A stretch of 64,000 bases of DNA from Plasmodiophora brassicae (Eukaryota > Endomyxa > Phytomyxea > Plasmodiophorida > Plasmodiophoridae): contig JASFAU010000007.1 in the NCBI GenBank assembly GCA_039704465.1, positions 682,001-746,000 on the forward strand. The letters are read 5' to 3'. Below the pieces are notes generated by a model. It was given only the letters and a program-made list of their open reading frames with translations. It ran no database searches and was not told where the DNA came from. Both the position numbers and the translations under genes were made by a program. Below are positions 1-10,049 of the stretch, piece after piece. Position 1 is the stretch's first letter. Every line of letters starts with the position of its first letter.

Positions 1-1173
1 AGGCGGCCCGAGCGCAGGCGGCCGTGCCGGCGGAGGATGTGACGCGGTTCGAGGCGGACCTTAACCGGCTGTGTCGGGACTCGCGTAACGCGCTGCCCGA
101 TGGGGATGTCGCCCGCGCCCAGCAATTGCATCAGGACGCCGCCGACCTTCTCCGACGCTCGAAGTACTTCTTGCCGTCGTACACGATCAAGTATACAATG
201 AAGGTACAATGGCGTTGCTGTCCTCGGTGCGTCTCTATTCCAATATGGCGCCTATAGCTGCTGGCTGATGTCGAACGCGATATCTCGAGTTGGCGACTGC
301 GGACCCAGCCTCGGCCTAAGTTCGCGTTCAGCAAGGAAAAGCTATCGGGGCCAAGCCCAGGGGCACTGACTGAACCAGCTTCAGCACCTGTCCCTGAGGA
401 CGCTGATGACGACGTCTTGGGTAGTCCACCACTCGAATGCGGTCCATGTCATCATTACTCAGATTTGATGGCAGATTCCATTCTGCTACGGGACCAAGAC
501 AGCGACTTGACAATATCCAATCTGTATGGAGCGCTATGGCTTCACCAAGGGTGTCGGTGATCTCAGTGCGCTTTGCAGGAACCTGGCAACTGTTTGCCAT
601 GAGCGTGGAGAGCGCACAGTGAACTCTATCTCAATCAACAACGTCAGAAACTCCACCATAAGCGTATGCTTTTCAATACGAGCTCTACGTGTGGATGGTG
701 TGCATGTACGATACCCGGATATCCGTATAACAACGCTATGACATTTGCTTCGTCAGAACAGCACTGTCATGATCGGCCCGACAGCTGGGTCTGTACATAT
801 CGAAAACTGCTCGAATTCTACGTTTGTTATCGCGTCACGACAGGTCGATTCTCGTTGCATCAAGCAGGGTTCGTATTTAGCCGTCTGACAGGCTCGCATT
901 CACGGTTGTCATGACGTTCGGTTGTACATGCATGTGATATCCGACCCCATTATCGAAGACTGCTCCGGGATCCTTGTCGCTCCCTACAACTTCGTCTACC
1001 GGTCCCTTTCCCAAGACTGGGACACGTCTGGCCTATCTGTCACGAACAAATTCGACCAAGTCAAGGACTTCAAATGGCACCATTCTGGGCACTCTCCCAA
1101 CTGGGCCGTCCTGCCGGAAGCTGACCGCCGGGCCCGATTTGAACCCGTGCAGCCTGTTGAAGATGACTATTAA
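1..1173 (+). CDS. TBCC: tubulin-binding cofactor C, 5' truncated
   Basis: Cofactor C acts with cofactors D and E in the cytosol and stimulates GTP hydrolysis on tubulin to release folded alpha/beta dimers. The window opens inside the gene. Visible exons run from base 3 to 203 (helical N-terminal part), 258-420, 463 to about 540, about 600-670, 757-843 and 892-1173. They are separated by GT-AG introns of about 40-90 nt. The C-CAP/TBCC beta-helix domain is recognised by short rungs such as INNVRNSTI, GPTAGSVHIENCSNSTF, IASRQARIHGC and IIEDCSGI, followed by an acidic tail with PNWAVLPE. Phase across 843/892 is consistent (Gln-Ala). The exact edges between 540 and 757 are not resolved. The start codon and N-terminus lie upstream of the window. 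The family call is firm from the C-terminal 130 residues. Confidence 0.85.
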
Positions 1174-1180
1174 ATGAGTG

Positions 1181-1330
1181 CTGCGAAACAAGTTCGTACG
1201 TACCTACGAACTTCGGTATGAAAATATCAAGTTTGACGAACTTATCCAAAAGTTGCGAATTGGCAGAGGGGCCTCTTGTGTCGAGGCATTACGTTTGGCA
1301 ATAGTACGGGCGATTGAACAAGCAAAGTAA
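1181..1330 (+). pseudogene. orphan coding exon ending in a strong donor
   Basis: Immediately after the TBCC stop one frame reads about 48 residues that look coding (LRNKFVRTYELRYENIKFDE, then an arginine/alanine-rich helix). It ends where GTAAGT supplies a textbook splice donor just before a TAA. No downstream exon is visible: a 21-bp minisatellite begins about 60 bp later. There is no clear start codon in this frame. I do not recognise the family. It may be an exon of a gene cut off by repeat insertion, or a 3' extension of the preceding transcript. Confidence 0.3.
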
Positions 1331-1387
1331 GTAAATGATTTTCCGTAGCGCGTGCGAGAAAAAGGTTGAAGCACCCAATATTTTATG

Positions 1388-1622
1388 CCACACCTAGAGC
1401 CTGGGATGCGACACCCAGACTTTGTCACTTTTCACCCAAACAGGTCACAGGGTGTCCAGTTGGGATTCAGCACCCAGAAACTGGTGCACTCCACCCAAAA
1501 CCTGGTATAATCCACCCAGAGACTGGAGCACTCCACCCAGAGACTGGTGCATTCCACCCAGAGACTGGTGCTGTCAACCCAAAGACTGGTACGCTCTACC
1601 AAGAGACTGGCGCACTCCACCT
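1388..1622 (+). repeat. 21-bp minisatellite, array 1
   Basis: About eleven degenerate copies of a 21-bp unit built around CACCCAGAGACTGGTGC. The best-preserved copies lie at 1500-1620. All frames stay largely open because the period is a multiple of three, which creates spurious ORFs on both strands. Its reverse complement shares the CTCT-GGTG core with array 2 at 2815-3155. Confidence 0.85.
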
Positions 1623-1854
1623 TAGCCGACCTATGTGAGACTTCACATTCCGCACCCGCGGAGCGTTGCAGCTCCAACTCAACCGTCAGCGTCGTGTAGG
1701 TCGCCAGCAGTTTGGCGATTGGTCCTAGTTGCACAACCTTCCGATACCCGGCCAAGTAGCTCCTGTCGGGCAGTTCGTTAATCGCGCCCCCCGGCCGGCA
1801 CCCGTGGGCGTCGTGGCCAGCGTCGTGCAGCTCACTGACATGGTTGCATTTGTA

Positions 1855-1990
1855 TTATTCGTAATCGAGTGCACCGCCTTGTACCCTTGGGCGCCCAGGT
1901 CCGGGCAGATAACCTTGCGGTCCAGCCAGAACCTCTTCTTGTAGTGCTGGGACACTTCGTCCACCGCCACGAGGTCCCTGTTCGGCACGA
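1855..1990 (-). repeat. left arm of a dispersed inverted repeat (mobile-element relic)
   Basis: On the minus strand this segment reads VAVDEVSQHYKK, then DRKVICPDLGAQGYKAVHS. Nearly the same peptide is encoded on the plus strand at about 2440-2575. The two DNA segments are therefore inverted copies at roughly 90% identity. Each is followed, in its own reading direction, by about 240 nt and then by a 21-bp minisatellite, so the whole 1388-3155 interval is a decayed foldback structure. The protein family is not recognised. Confidence 0.6.
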
Positions 1991-2185
1991 CGCTGGCCAC
2001 GACGCCCGCTGTTGGACGCGATTGACAGACCTCCCGATAGGGCGATTTGGCCTGGGATCGGTAGGTTGAACTTTTTTACGGCCGCAATGATATGTACACA
2101 GAACCCGATCACTTAGGAGCCAACGCACAGGGCACCTGTGCGCCGCTACACCGACTTGCCAACCTTCGACCGGCAATGCTCGGGT

Positions 2186-2412
2186 ACCATCGCCATCCCA
2201 AACCAGTAGCCCTGCGCCCAAGTGCCCAGGTAATGCATGTACTCGCCCATATCATCCATACTTACGGCTCCTGAGCTCACTCCCAAGCAGCTACAAATGG
2301 GTGTACAATGACACGACCATCATCAGATGATATTCATCGCAGCCTGGTGAACGTTGACCGCCTCAGGTACTTCAAGGCCAAACCATGAAGCTTCCGGCAT
2401 CATCCTTGTCTG
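2186..2412 (+). repeat. direct repeat copy 1 (with 3952-4177)
   Basis: A segment of about 225 bp starting at the GGGTACCATCGCCATCCC block is repeated at 3952-4177 with roughly 90% identity and the same orientation. In the second copy it lies inside a longer open frame, so this copy looks like a fragment of the same element. Confidence 0.75.
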
Positions 2413-2439
2413 GCATTTTTGTGCGGATCGATCAATGGA

Positions 2440-2575
2440 CAACGTCGTGCCGGACAGGGACCTCGTGGCGGTGGACGAGTTGTCCCAGCACTACAAGAAG
2501 AGGTCCGGGCTGGACCGCAAGGTTATCTGCCCGGACCTGGGCGCCCAAGGGTACTAGGCGGTGCACTCGATTACG
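2440..2575 (+). repeat. right arm of the dispersed inverted repeat
   Basis: Plus-strand counterpart of 1855-1990 (peptide DRDLVAVDELSQHYKK and onward). The frame is interrupted by a TAG after GAQGY, so the copy is non-functional. After the AVHSITNN-encoding stretch the two copies diverge. Confidence 0.6.
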
Positions 2576-2814
2576 AATAACACAGAGAATGACCTACTTA
2601 AAACGTTTACCGCGTCATTCGAAAAAGAAGTCGCACTTGACATCATGCACGATTGACCACGTGATGGCTCCAACGAGGTCTCCCCTACGCGTCCACTCTG
2701 GCCCAAAGTGTAACGTAAGTGCCAAGCCAACGGTAACGAAAATGCGGCCTTGTAGATGGCGCCGCGGGGTCTACCTACTGGTGAACTGGGTCCTTTTATG
2801 CTACAAAGTTATTG

Positions 2815-3155
2815 GTGTGGAGTTCCGAGTTCCAAACGTACGGTGCTCAGTACCGAAATCTAGGTGGTTTATTCCAAAGCTTATGTGCTAGTTACCAGAC
2901 TTAAGGTGGTGAACCCAAAACCTAATTGGGTGCGAAATTCCAGGTGTGGGTGACGTTTCCCAGATTCTAGGTGGTAATGCTCAGTTCTGGGTGTTATGTC
3001 CCAAACTCTAGGGGCTGTGTCCCAAACTCTAGGTGATGTTTCCCAAACTCTAGGTGCTGTGTCCCAAACTCTAGGTGCTGTGTCCCAAACTCTAGGTGCT
3101 GAGTTCCAATGACTGGGTGCGACGTACCATACTCTAGGTGATCAGTTCCAAAGTC
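2815..3155 (+). repeat. 21-bp minisatellite, array 2
   Basis: About sixteen copies of a 21-bp unit with the core TCCCAAACTCTAGGTGCTGTG. Copies are almost identical at 3000-3110 and degenerate toward both ends. It has the same period as array 1 and a partly shared core on the opposite strand. No gene is visible within it. Confidence 0.9.
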
Positions 3156-3205
3156 TTCCCTCTTAACGTGCGTCCTTTGCGTATCGGCAGCGACGGCTAA
3201 CGGAC

Positions 3206-3360
3206 ATGGCCTCGAAGACAGACGAATTTACGAAGTTTCTCGTATGCCGTCTTGCTATGGAACTGCTAATGAGGTCAAGGCTGAGTGGAACGAGCGCATT
3301 GATGCTTTCATGCGAAGCCATTTGCCGTCGGAGTCGGCACGTGAGGGGCGGCATAACTCT
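3206..3360 (+). pseudogene. short decayed ORF before the tandem duplication
   Basis: Two overlapping frames each hold a protein-like stretch: MASKTDEFTKFLVCRLAM, then ANEVKAEWNERIDAFMRSHL in another frame. This suggests one frameshifted coding remnant. The family is unknown. It lies among repeats and is most simply part of the same decayed mobile DNA. Confidence 0.25.
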
Positions 3361-3363
3361 ACA

Positions 3364-3588
3364 GCCATACTTCGGCGGCCGAGCAGGATTCGCCAGACCC
3401 GCACTTGGCCGTTTCCTCCTGGCCCAACTCGCATCAGCGGAAACATCCAGTGCTGGTTCCCAGCACGATTGACGACATACTTCGGAGGCCGAGCAGAATT
3501 CGCGAGACCCGCATTTGGCCGTTCCTCCTGGCTCAAACCGCATTCACTGGGAGCATCCAGTGCCAGTTCCCAGCCCGGTTGACGAGGT
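3364..3588 (+). repeat. tandem duplication, unit about 112 bp
   Basis: The block beginning CATACTTCGGCGGCCGAGCA at about 3366 recurs at about 3477 as CATACTTCGGAGGCCGAGCA. The copies are roughly 85% identical and each ends near a GATTGACGA or GGTTGACGA motif. No coding function is apparent. Confidence 0.75.
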
Positions 3589-3701
3589 TTCTACGCCAAC
3601 CGATGTCAGTCCAGAGTGGCCAGATGGAAACGTCACGCACACCGTACGTATCTGTACCCACTGACCAGTCGAGGGTTTCATACCTGAACACTTCTTGATC
3701 C

Positions 3702-4440
3702 ATGGCGCGATTTAGTACCTCGTCTGCACGAGTGAAGAAGTCGTGTCTGGAGGTGTATGCCTGTTCAGTGGACGGATGCGGGTTCACCGTTCGTCCCCGA
3801 CTGCCCAAGCGGCGCTCCAAACACTGTCGTCCTGCGCCTTGTACGGAGTCATGCTCTGTGCACAATCGCCCGGTTTCTCATATTGCATGCCGGGCAATTC
3901 TAGCCATCGAGACGACTAGCGACAACCCTCACTTGCTAACTTTCAGTCATCAGGGATACCATCGCCATCCCAAACCAGAAGCCCTGCGCCCAAGTGCCCA
4001 AGCAATGCATGCACTCGCCCACATCATCTTACGGCTCCTGCTCGCTCCCAAGCAGCTACAAATGGGTACAATAACTCGACCAGCATCAGGTGATATTCGA
4101 CGCAGCCTGGCGAACGTTGACCGCCTCAGGTACCTCAAGGCCAAAATCATGAAGCTTCCGGCTTCATCCTTGTCTGAAGTCCTAGCGTTTGAAAAGAAGA
4201 TAGGTGAAAAGCTTTTCGTATGCATCGGTTCCGACGCGTTGTGTCTTCACACAGCTTTTATGCAGGAGAGAGGGGCCGCGAATCTCCCATGCAGGCGCCC
4301 ACCTCGGAGCACGAATACCATTCCGAAACTTGGAGCCTTAGTGGATTGGGAAACCTTCGGTATCCCATGGGGGTTCACCTCCGGCGGTATCCGGTTTATC
4401 AACACGTGCCCGATGGACAGGGGCCTCATGAGTCATGACT
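3702..4440 (+). pseudogene. decayed transposon-like ORF with Cys/His-rich N-terminus
   Basis: A 261-codon open frame starts with MARFSTSSARVKK, then a Cys/His-rich block (CSVDGCGF, HCRPAPC, HNRPVSHIAC) reminiscent of the zinc-binding N-terminus of Mutator-like transposases. It continues with the direct-repeat block (YHRHPKPEALRPSAQ) and LRYLKAKIMKLPASS. It then runs into the left arm of the large palindrome, where the protein-like reading changes frame. No catalytic domain is visible. The superfamily assignment is tentative. The repeated fragments nearby argue for a mobile element. Confidence 0.4.
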
Positions 4441-5406
4441 GTCTAACTGCTATTCGAGTATGGGAAACTTCGTCTGCCGTCAGGTGAAAACGACAGCCCT
4501 GTTCTCGGCCAGGTGATGGGCCTTATATCCAAGGAGAAGTACAGTGAGGCGCGTCTGCTCTGGCTGACAGGCAATGACGTGCCGACGAAACCAAACTCCA
4601 ACGTTGTCGACCTGTTTGACAGTTTGGAGAATATTTTACATCGCTTCGTTCCCAACTTGTTCGCTTTCACGGCTGTTCAAACGTCTTACTGTACTTCCGA
4701 GCACTATCCGGAGCGTTTGAGTCGCCTTAAGACCCGCCGACCTGGTTTCGACGTACTTCCCGAGGATCTGGATGCTGAGGATTCATCATTGAGTGTTGAC
4801 CAATCCATGGTGGATTCCTTTGTTGGCGATACAGTCACTAGCTGCACGCAGAGAGCTGACGAGGCATTCAGAGCGTCGAAGCCTGATTCCGCATCATTTG
4901 GGATGCTGGACGTTCCCCATCATTATCGTCCAGCATCCCAAATGATGCGGAATCAGGCTTCGACGCTCTGAATGCCTCGTCAGCTCTCTGCGTGCAGCTA
5001 GTGACTGTATCGCCAACAAAGGAATCCACCATGGATTGGTCAACACTCAACACTCAATGATGAATCCTCAGCATCCAGATCCTCGGGAAGTACGTCGAAA
5101 CCAGGTCGGCGGGTCCGACTCGAACGCTCCGGACAGTGCTCGGAAGTACAGTAAGACGTTTGAACAGCCGTGAAAGCGAACAAGTTGGGAACGAAGCGAT
5201 GTAAAATATTCTCCAAACTGTCAAACAGGTCGACAACGTTGGAGTTTGGTTTCACGCCATTGCCTGTCAGCCAGAGCAGACGCGCCTCACTGTACTTCTC
5301 CTTGGATATAAGGCCCATCACCTGGCCGAGAACAGGGCTGTCGTTTTCACCTGACGGCAGACGAAGTTTCCCGTACTCGAAGAGCAGGTAGACAGTCATG
5401 AGGCAC
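4425..5406. repeat. large palindrome, arms about 480 bp, 14-nt spacer
   Basis: Left arm about 4425-4912 and right arm 4927 to about 5406 are reverse complements, separated by the 14 nt at 4913-4926. Both arms encode, in opposite directions, the same protein-like text (MGLISKEKYSEARLLWLTGN through SKPDSASFGMLD). They differ by a few substitutions and small indels, for example near 4578, 4733 and 5045. The symmetry axis is at about 4919.5. The encoded peptide seems to be part of the adjacent transposon-like ORF. Near identity implies a recent inverted duplication. Confidence 0.9.
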
Positions 5407-5598
5407 GTGTCGAAACCATTTCGTCGGTACGTTATTGCCTGTCAGCCAGGGAAGACGCGCCTCCCATTATAAAATATCAAATATGCTGTCAGTGTCGGTG
5501 GCTTCTCCACCGGTGTGCCGTGCTGGTGTATGAGTTCGGCGGGGCCGTCGCGAGCGCCGAGCGGTTCGCTGCGGTCGCGGAAAAGCCGCTCATTGCGC

Positions 5599-8500
5599 AT
5601 GACGGATCATTCCGTGGACATCGGCAATGATCACGTCGCCCCTGACCGCCTCCACGGCAGGACGACGGCCGACGCCGTCGCCTATCTCCAGGGCGTCATC
5701 GACACGACCGATGCGCACGTCAAAGCCCCAATGATCAGGGCACTGTCCTGCCCGAGTGCATTGGCGACCGTCGCAGCCGCTATCGCCTTCACCGTCATTG
5801 AAGTCATCGTACCTGGCTTGCCATCAGTGCTGACATCCGCCGTCCTTCTGTATATGTCGGCGGTCGTCACATTCGCCGTTGCAGCCTTCGATTTGCATTT
5901 GGCCAATACGGAAATTCGCAGACGCGTTGGACCCGCGAAGCGCTTCCTAAATGAAATTGTCGACGATGCGCAGAAGGCCTATTTCAACGACCCGTTCTCG
6001 AGGTCGTTCTCTCCCAATTTCCAGACAGTGCTTCGCGACTCCAAATGGGTGTCGTTGCCGAACGTGGCGCTGGTTCCCGATGACCTCATCCAGATGCGGG
6101 ATGGCATGCAAGCGCCATGCAATCTGGAAGGAATATCGTCCAATAAGACCAAGAAGCCGAAACGTCTGAACAAAGGCGACACGTTGCGCTTGCCGACAGT
6201 TCATCCCCCGAGACCAATGGCGCCTGCCATGTCGGAAAGCACAGCCCGCTTCTCGGAATTTGCGACCGTTGAGCCCAACCCAGCAAACAAGTCTGATCAG
6301 AGCAGTTCATCGTGTACGAAGATCGGTGGCCTGTCCCAGAAAGTTGTGTTCCGGGTCCTCGAGTGCCCTCTGCAGAATCACATCTCAGAACTGACGAGAT
6401 CCCCCAAACCGTTTCGACCAGAGAATACCCTGTCAAACCAGAAGAAGGCGATGCGCCTGCGAGCTATCCAGATAACGATATGCTGTGTATTACTGGCCGT
6501 TATCTACACGGTTATCATTGGAGTCTTGAAGGGCTCCCAACTTTCGAAACGGGTATTCGTCCTGTTCATTCAGCAGCCGCTTTTATGCGTTATTCCGAGT
6601 CTGGGTTTGTCGGAACTGTTTTACACGTTTCTTGTCGACGCGTTCGGCAACGGTGTGCTTATACAAACGGACATCGACCTGCGGAAAGTCCATCCTCAAG
6701 ATTCATCCATTGGTCTGGGGCCCAGTAAGCTACAGAATCTACGGGTCCTCTGGAAAGAACGACGTCAGACGTTTTACCGGGTCGTATCAGAAGTCTTTGG
6801 ACTGGGTACGTCCTTAACTCGCAGCGTCAACCCGTTTGAGACTTTGGGGCAGATAACTGCGGTATGTGTTCTGGACAAGGCAAGCATGCGTTTATCGGTA
6901 CGCTGCCGTGCGAACAACTGATCTAGCGTTTTAGGATGGAATCGTCAGCGAAGTGTTTTCAACACCTGAACATGTCCTTATTTGGGATCGTGGTGCTCCT
7001 GTTGTGCTGGATTTAATAGCGGACCATGAACTTCCCAACCACGTCACCTTTGGTACGTCATCCACCGTTGTGTGGCTCGCCGCAATAACTTACTGATGCT
7101 GCAGAGAGGAACTGGGTGCATCACTTCGACTCACTCAAGCCTTTGGGATTGTCAACTTTATTGACCGCGACGTGCTTAGAGTCTACAGAGTTGGCAGCGC
7201 GGTCGCCCATCGCTGCAGCAGCACCAGGCGACTCTGGTCGCAATCTGACTGAGCACGAAGCTGTCCTTCGTGATCAAGGTGAGATTTACCCTTCGATATC
7301 TGAGTGTTTAACTCTGGGATCTGACTGCGTTGCAGACTTGTCGTCGGAATGTCTGTGCCAAATCGGCAAGGCCGTCGGCTTTCCACACGATTTCGCGATT
7401 AGGACATTCTCCCGTACTCAGCTTGTTCATCTCCTGGCAATCCCGACAACATACTCCGTGTCCTCAACAGTGCTGGATCCAACTCGCCCCGGTTCTCAAA
7501 TCACTCACATGGCGAGTAGCGTCATGAGGCACACCGACTCTGGCCAGCTCCAGCTGTTCTCCCGTGGCGACCCAGCATTGATCATGTCACATTGCGATTA
7601 CGTCTGGAACCGCAACGAATCAATTCCGTTTTCGAGCTCGTTTAGGAAGAAGACTTTTGATATTCTACAGCACTGGATGCACGTCGACTTCAAATGCGTT
7701 GCGTTCGCATACACACCTGTGGCTCCAAAGCTATGGCCGAAATTTAAAACGTCTTCAGTGAAGCCTGTCGTTCTGACATGCAATGCGGACGACGGTTCTT
7801 CCCTTGTCCAGGTTTGACCGCGTCGCAGTTCCATCAACATGGCTGATACACGGCGCCCTTAGGGACCGGATCCCAGCGTTCTGGATGCGAGGGATGCAAA
7901 CTGGGGCAACGCCGAAGTGGAGATACCTGCAGATTCGCTTGCTGCATACCAGGATCTGCTAACCGGTACCAGCGTGGCTTCCAGTTGGGGCGTATGTACG
8001 TTCGCTGAATATGACATGTCTAGGACAAATTTTGCTTGGCATTACTGCTAGCAGGCCTCAACCGAAGCCTGAGATGCCGTATGTCATCGAAGATCTCGTC
8101 AAAGCGGGCATCAGGTTAAACTCCAGATCGATGCTGCGTAGGAATGGCTTAACCGTCGTTCAGGTTCGTTTTCTTCTCCAGCACCGGTCGACGCAAGTCC
8201 ATTGCGTTCACCTCGAAACTGGGTCTTGAGTCCGATTGGAACTTCTTCATTTCTCTGAAAGATCGCACTGACGCTGCTGGTATACATCTTTGCGACAAGT
8301 GAAGTCTTGGTGGGACTGATCCTTGCCTCTCATGTTAGGTCCTAACATGGCAACTGATTCTGCGCTAAATATCTCCAAGTTGCCGGAAGGTATCAGCAAG
8401 GTTCGGGACCATATTCATCATGTTGATAACGTCCCCCTACTTGTCTCATTGTTCACTGATTCTACCCCGGACACGTCTCGTGAAATGATATCGATCCTCC

Positions 8501-9701
8501 AAGAAAACGGCGAGAGTGTTCTCTGTATTGGCAGTTCTCTGAACGACTTCAACTTTAAAACGTTCCTGCAAAGCGACGTCGCAATAAGTTTAGAACCTCG
8601 GATCGACGATGATCACGCCCGTCGCGGGCGCCCTCCGAAGCAGCCTGAGTCCTATTTGGAGTTCGCCAAGCACATGAACTCTTTGCCCTGTGCGTTCGCG
8701 CTACCGTCATCTGTCAACATTCGGACCTACCTTTCTGGGATAATATCACAGTCAAGGAACCTGCTCATTCATGCAACGCAGACGTACATCTTCTCTCAGG
8801 CATGCTTCATGTCCATCATGCTGATGTCTACGATATCAGTTTGTCTTGGCATGCCATGCGTTTTCGACGCGCGCCAAATGGTGTTCCTTGTTTGGCTGAT
8901 CATTCCGCTTTTGAGTTTACCGCTGCTCCTGTCACATCCGAACCGACAAACGATGCAGACTATCATGGAGAAGAATGCTGCTCATCTCTCCTCTGTAAAT
9001 CGTTTCACCGCGTTAGTGCCACGCCTTCCTTTTGGTTGTCTGTCGATTCTCACATCTGTTCAGGTACTTTCTGTTACGGTTTATTCCTTCGATTCTTTTC
9101 TGCACCGGCGTGTACGCGTTCTACTTGAACGAGTTTCTTCTCAATTCGCCAAAACCGCCACTCATGTTTGTATGGACTGCTCAGCCCAATATCTTCCTGG
9201 AATATAGCGATTCGACGAAGGATGCTGTTCTGCTTGCCAAGGCATATACGATGTAAGCATTGCTGCGAACGTATGTCGACGCGCTCTGAATATGCTGTAT
9301 AGGTTCGCATTCGTATACTGCCTGGTCTGGCTGTCTGTTGGATTTGTATATAGGAACGATTCAGTATTCAGAAGGAACCCACTCGTCAACTGGATTTGGG
9401 TCATCTGCTGCTGCGTCGCCTTGGCTCTGCAGGTCAGACATTCGGCTTTTAGCCCATATCTCAAATTTGAATCTAACGGGCTGTTTCGCAGTTCATATTT
9501 ACTTGGGGTGAAGTGTCATCTGTGTCTGATATAAGCGGCCGGCTCAATCTGTACCCGTTTGTTGGCTTGCTCGTTTGGCCGATCATCACCTTGAGCATCG
9601 ACGAGGCTGTGAAGAATCACGACCGCAACCACTATCGGCGACATCAGCAACGTCTTCGTATCGTCTTCGATACCAAGCTCGGCATGCATTCCCCCAAGTG
9701 A
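5599..9701 (+). CDS. TMEM94: TMEM94-like P-type ATPase homologue
   Basis: Multi-exon gene for a polytopic membrane protein of about 1,150-1,200 residues, close to the animal family length. Landmarks of TMEM94, an ER P-type-ATPase-like protein linked to magnesium handling, occur in order: N-terminal TM pair (about 5755-5905), VLDKDGIVS in place of the usual DKTGT, FDSLKPLGLSTLL, LLTGQILLGI, IRFVFFSS, IDNVPLL-like HHVDNVPLLVSLFTDSTPDT, MNSLPCA and the C-terminal end FDTKLGMHSPK. Introns inferred from continuity: 6883-6937 (GC-AG), 7054-7105, 7278-7335, 7816-7871, about 7966-8031, 8115-8164, 8278-8338, about 8998-9019, 9256-9301 and 9433-9491. The start at 5599 is the ATG nearest the first TM segment; an in-frame ATG exists upstream. 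It is probably not a conventional phosphorylating pump, as in the family. Confidence 0.88.
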
Positions 9702-9754
9702 AGGTTGTATATTGTTAAAGCTAGACCAATAATTTATACGCACATTGTTTAAGT

Positions 9755-10040
9755 ATACCTTGTTGAACGGGAAGGGGCCCGCTTACGAATCCTCTCTGTA
9801 AAGGTCTGAACAGCTGCGTCCCCATGGAGAACAACGGGCAGGACCTTGCCCGCGGCGCTTCGCCCGAGGGCATTCGTTGGAGTCGACGATAACGCCGATT
9901 TAATAAGAGCCAAGTGCTGTTGATTTCTGTCAGCGCCTCGTCCAAACGTCAGTGCCCTGGCACGACGCCAGATGGAGAAGTTGACGTGCAACTTACATCG
10001 ATACTTCATGGCCACCTGGCGGAACCCTGTGCTGTGCTGA
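9755..10040 (-). pseudogene. possible 2-oxoglutarate dehydrogenase E1 fragment
   Basis: The gap between TMEM94 and the glutamyl-tRNA synthetase contains a minus-strand frame with GKVLPVVLHGDAAVQTF. This resembles the conserved KVLP-LLHGDAAFAGQG segment of 2-oxoglutarate dehydrogenase E1 or DHTKD1. The thiamine-diphosphate motifs on either side are not present, and the rest of the frame is not convincing. I read it as a gene fragment or chance similarity, not a working gene. Otherwise the gap holds only untranslated sequence between convergent genes. Confidence 0.25.
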
Positions 10041-10049
10041 ACTGTACGT

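Noticed and set aside
1366..1755. Repeat-protein ORFs such as HPETGALHPETGA
   Set aside because: Produced by a 21-bp minisatellite, a multiple of three. The copies decay smoothly without preserving a frame.
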